DNA of 64,000 nucleotides from Streptomyces typhae (GTDB taxonomy: Bacteria > Actinomycetota > Actinomycetes > Streptomycetales > Streptomycetaceae): NCBI RefSeq assembly GCF_009755605.1, contig NZ_WPNZ01000001.1, positions 248,001 to 312,000 on the forward strand, given 5' to 3'. Below are positions 62,327-64,000 of this stretch, in pieces; within the stretch, counting starts at the first letter, position 1, and every line of letters starts with the position of its first letter. The notes under the pieces were generated by a model. That model made no database searches, was not told where the DNA came from, and saw only the letters and a list, made by a program, of their open reading frames with translations. Position numbers and translations under genes: made by a program.

Positions 62327-63820
62327 CTACACGAACAGGCTCACCACCGCCGCCACCGCGAACCCGGCCACCGAGAGCACCGTCTCCAGGACCGTCCAGG
62401 TCTTGAGGGTGTCGCGCTCGGAGATGCCGAAGTACTTGGCGACCATCCAGAAGCCGCCGTCGTTGACGTGCGAGGCGAAGATGGAGCCCGCGGAGATGGC
62501 CATGATGACCAGGGCCGTGAAGGCGTTGGAGTAGTCGCCCTCGGCGAGGAGGGGGGCCACGATGCCCGCCGTCGTGACGATGGCGACCGTCGCCGAGCCC
62601 TGGGCCACGCGCAGGACCACGGAGATCAGATAGGCCAGGACGATCACGGGCAGGCCGACGTCGTGGAAGGTGTCGGAGAGGGCCTGGGCGACACCGCTGC
62701 CCTTGAGGACGGCGCCGAAGATGCCGCCCGCGCCGACCACCAGGAGGATGTTGCCGACCGGCTTCAGGGACGCGGTCGACACCGTCTCCAGGGACTTGCG
62801 GGACCAGCCGCGGCGGATGCCGAGCAGGTAGTACGCCATCAGCAGGGCGATCGTCAGGGCGACGAAGGGGTTGCCGAAGAACTCGATGACGCTGCGGCCC
62901 GTGGAGGGGTCGAAGGCGATGGAGGAGAACGTCGCAAGCAGGATGAGGACCAGCGGGGTGCCGATGATCAGGAAGACGGTGGCGAGCGCGACCGGCTTCT
63001 CCTGCGGCTCGCGGCCCGCGGCCCGCTGTTCGGCGACGACCGCCGCCCTGGCCTCCTCCGAGGCCTCCAGCATGTCCTGCGGTACGGGGACGAAGATGCG
63101 CTTGCCGATCCAGGCGGAGAACACCCAGGCCGCGAGGACGGCGGGGATGCCGCAGACGACGCCCATGAGGATGACCCAGCCGAGGTCGACCTTCAGCAGG
63201 CCCGCCGCGGCCACCGGGCCGGGGTGCGGGGGCAGGAACGCGTGGGTCATCGACAGGCCGGCGAGCAGCGGCAGGCAGTAGAGCAGGATCGACTTGCCGC
63301 TGCGCTTGGCGGCGGCGTACACGATGGGCGCGAGGACGAAGATGCCCACGTCGAAGAAGACCGGGATACCGAAGATCAGGCCGGTCAGGCCCATGGCCAG
63401 CGGGGCGCGCTTCTCGCCGAAGAGGCCGAGGAGCCGGGAGGCGAGGACCTCGGCGCCGCCGGAGACCTCCAGGATCGCGCCGAGCATGGTGCCGAGGCCG
63501 ATGATGATCGCGACATGGCCGAGGATGCCGCCCATGCCGGATTCGATGAGCGAGACGGCGTCCGACTTCTGGACGGTGCCGAAGAGTTCGGTGACCGAGA
63601 GCCCGGCGGCGAGGCCGACGGCTATGGAGACCGCGAGGAGCGCGACGAACGGCTGCAGCCGCACTTTGATGATCAGGAAGAGCAGCAGCAGGATGCCGAG
63701 GGCGGCGACGGTCAGCAGACCTGCCGTGCCGTCGATGAGGGCCATCAGGCCACCGGTGTGCGGTGGTGCTTCTGCTGGGGCGGTGGCCGCGAGCGTCGCG
63801 GAGTGGGTGGACGGGGACAT
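62327..63820 (-). CDS. gntP: GntP family gluconate:H+ symporter
   Basis: 497 residues and about 12-14 TMs. GntP signatures include GHVAIIIGLGTMLGAILEVS, GIPVFFDVGIFVLAPIVYAA, THAFLPPHPGPVAAAGLL, LLVVGAGGIFGAVLKGSGVA and SAGSIFASHVNDGGFW. It takes up gluconate or a related sugar acid. GAGG is six bases before ATG 63820. A gluconokinase or GntR regulator would normally be adjacent; none is within the window, so it may lie beyond the right edge. Confidence 0.92.
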   Translation of the reverse strand: MSPSTHSATLAATAPAEAPPHTGGLMALIDGTAGLLTVAALGILLLLFLIIKVRLQPFVALLAVSIAVGLAAGLSVTELFGTVQKSDAVSLIESGMGGILGHVAIIIGLGTMLGAILEVSGGAEVLASRLLGLFGEKRAPLAMGLTGLIFGIPVFFDVGIFVLAPIVYAAAKRSGKSILLYCLPLLAGLSMTHAFLPPHPGPVAAAGLLKVDLGWVILMGVVCGIPAVLAAWVFSAWIGKRIFVPVPQDMLEASEEARAAVVAEQRAAGREPQEKPVALATVFLIIGTPLVLILLATFSSIAFDPSTGRSVIEFFGNPFVALTIALLMAYYLLGIRRGWSRKSLETVSTASLKPVGNILLVVGAGGIFGAVLKGSGVAQALSDTFHDVGLPVIVLAYLISVVLRVAQGSATVAIVTTAGIVAPLLAEGDYSNAFTALVIMAISAGSIFASHVNDGGFWMVAKYFGISERDTLKTWTVLETVLSVAGFAVAAVVSLFV

Positions 63821-64000
63821 CGTTGACCTCGTAAGTGCATGGAGCTTTCTGGGGCAGGGGGGATCGCGGCACGGCGTCCCTGGGGGTGTCGGGGCGGCGC
63901 ACCGTGATGACGTACGGCTTGCGTGGGGTGTGTGCGGGGGGAGGTGGGGAGGGTGGGGGTGAGTGGTGCGGCGGCGGGCGGGGCGGGGAGGCCGGATGGC
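63821..64000. other. Upstream region of gntP at the window edge
   Basis: 180 bp, G-rich on the plus strand, with no convincing coding frame. It should contain the gntP promoter; no operator was recognised. Confidence 0.4.

Overview
The window is high-GC DNA with the codon bias, GTG/TTG starts, short intergenic hairpins and gene content of a Streptomyces-type actinomycete chromosome. Typical markers are the oxyR/ahpCD locus, a DasR-type chitinase promoter, a Tad (Flp) pilus cluster and type VII secretion (T7SS)-like genes. No rRNA, tRNA, CRISPR array, intact insertion sequence or prophage was recognised. Calls come from reading the sequence and remembered family features, not from database searches.

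Layout. 1-5.9 kb: a DUF1707 protein cut by the window edge, an iron-sulfur class I fumarase, a deletion remnant of a secreted SGNH/ricin-type protein, an iron-free class II fumarase, a DUF402 protein and a methyltransferase. 5.9-14.7 kb: a GAF/SpoIIE/HATPase phosphatase, a class A penicillin-binding protein, and a PadR regulator coupled to an ABC-FtsX transporter. 14.8-24.1 kb: oxyR divergent from ahpCD, an AI-2E family membrane protein, a secreted SLT lytic transglycosylase with a structured leader, PhoH with a PIN domain, UPP synthase and an aldo/keto reductase. 24.1-26.3 kb: a heptamer-repeat region, an HxlR regulator and a methyltransferase.

26.3-41.0 kb is a leftward T7SS-like locus. In transcription order it holds two small ESX-like proteins, a DUF6507 protein, an 844-residue polymorphic toxin with a restriction-endonuclease-like tip, an Imm49 immunity protein, a DUF6177 protein, a one-TM protein, EccD, a ParA/MinD-like ATPase, EccC and a decayed second DUF6177 copy. 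EccB, EccE and mycosin were not seen. The ATPase and EccC lie in one reading frame, joined by about fifteen 18-bp repeats and separated only by two stop codons.

41.3-52.0 kb is a leftward Tad pilus cluster: collagen-repeat protein, CpaB, CpaE fused to a TadE-like domain, TadE, CpaF, TadB, TadC, Flp and TadG, followed by a lipoprotein and an OmpA-like protein and bordered by a broken pentapeptide-repeat gene. Most of its gene junctions carry tandem or inverted duplications.

52.4-54.1 kb is a lower-GC Rhs toxin tail (frameshifted) with a SMI1/KNR4 immunity gene. 54.5-64 kb holds a GH18 chitinase with a DasR-type operator, an Nramp-like transporter with altered signature motifs, a secreted M14 carboxypeptidase, a three-gene operon of a small helical protein, a DUF6571-like protein and an anchored protein, and a GntP gluconate permease with its terminator.

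Functionally the window combines central carbon metabolism, peroxide defence, cell-wall synthesis and remodelling, chitin and protein degradation outside the cell, surface pili, and two contact- or secretion-dependent toxin/immunity loci.
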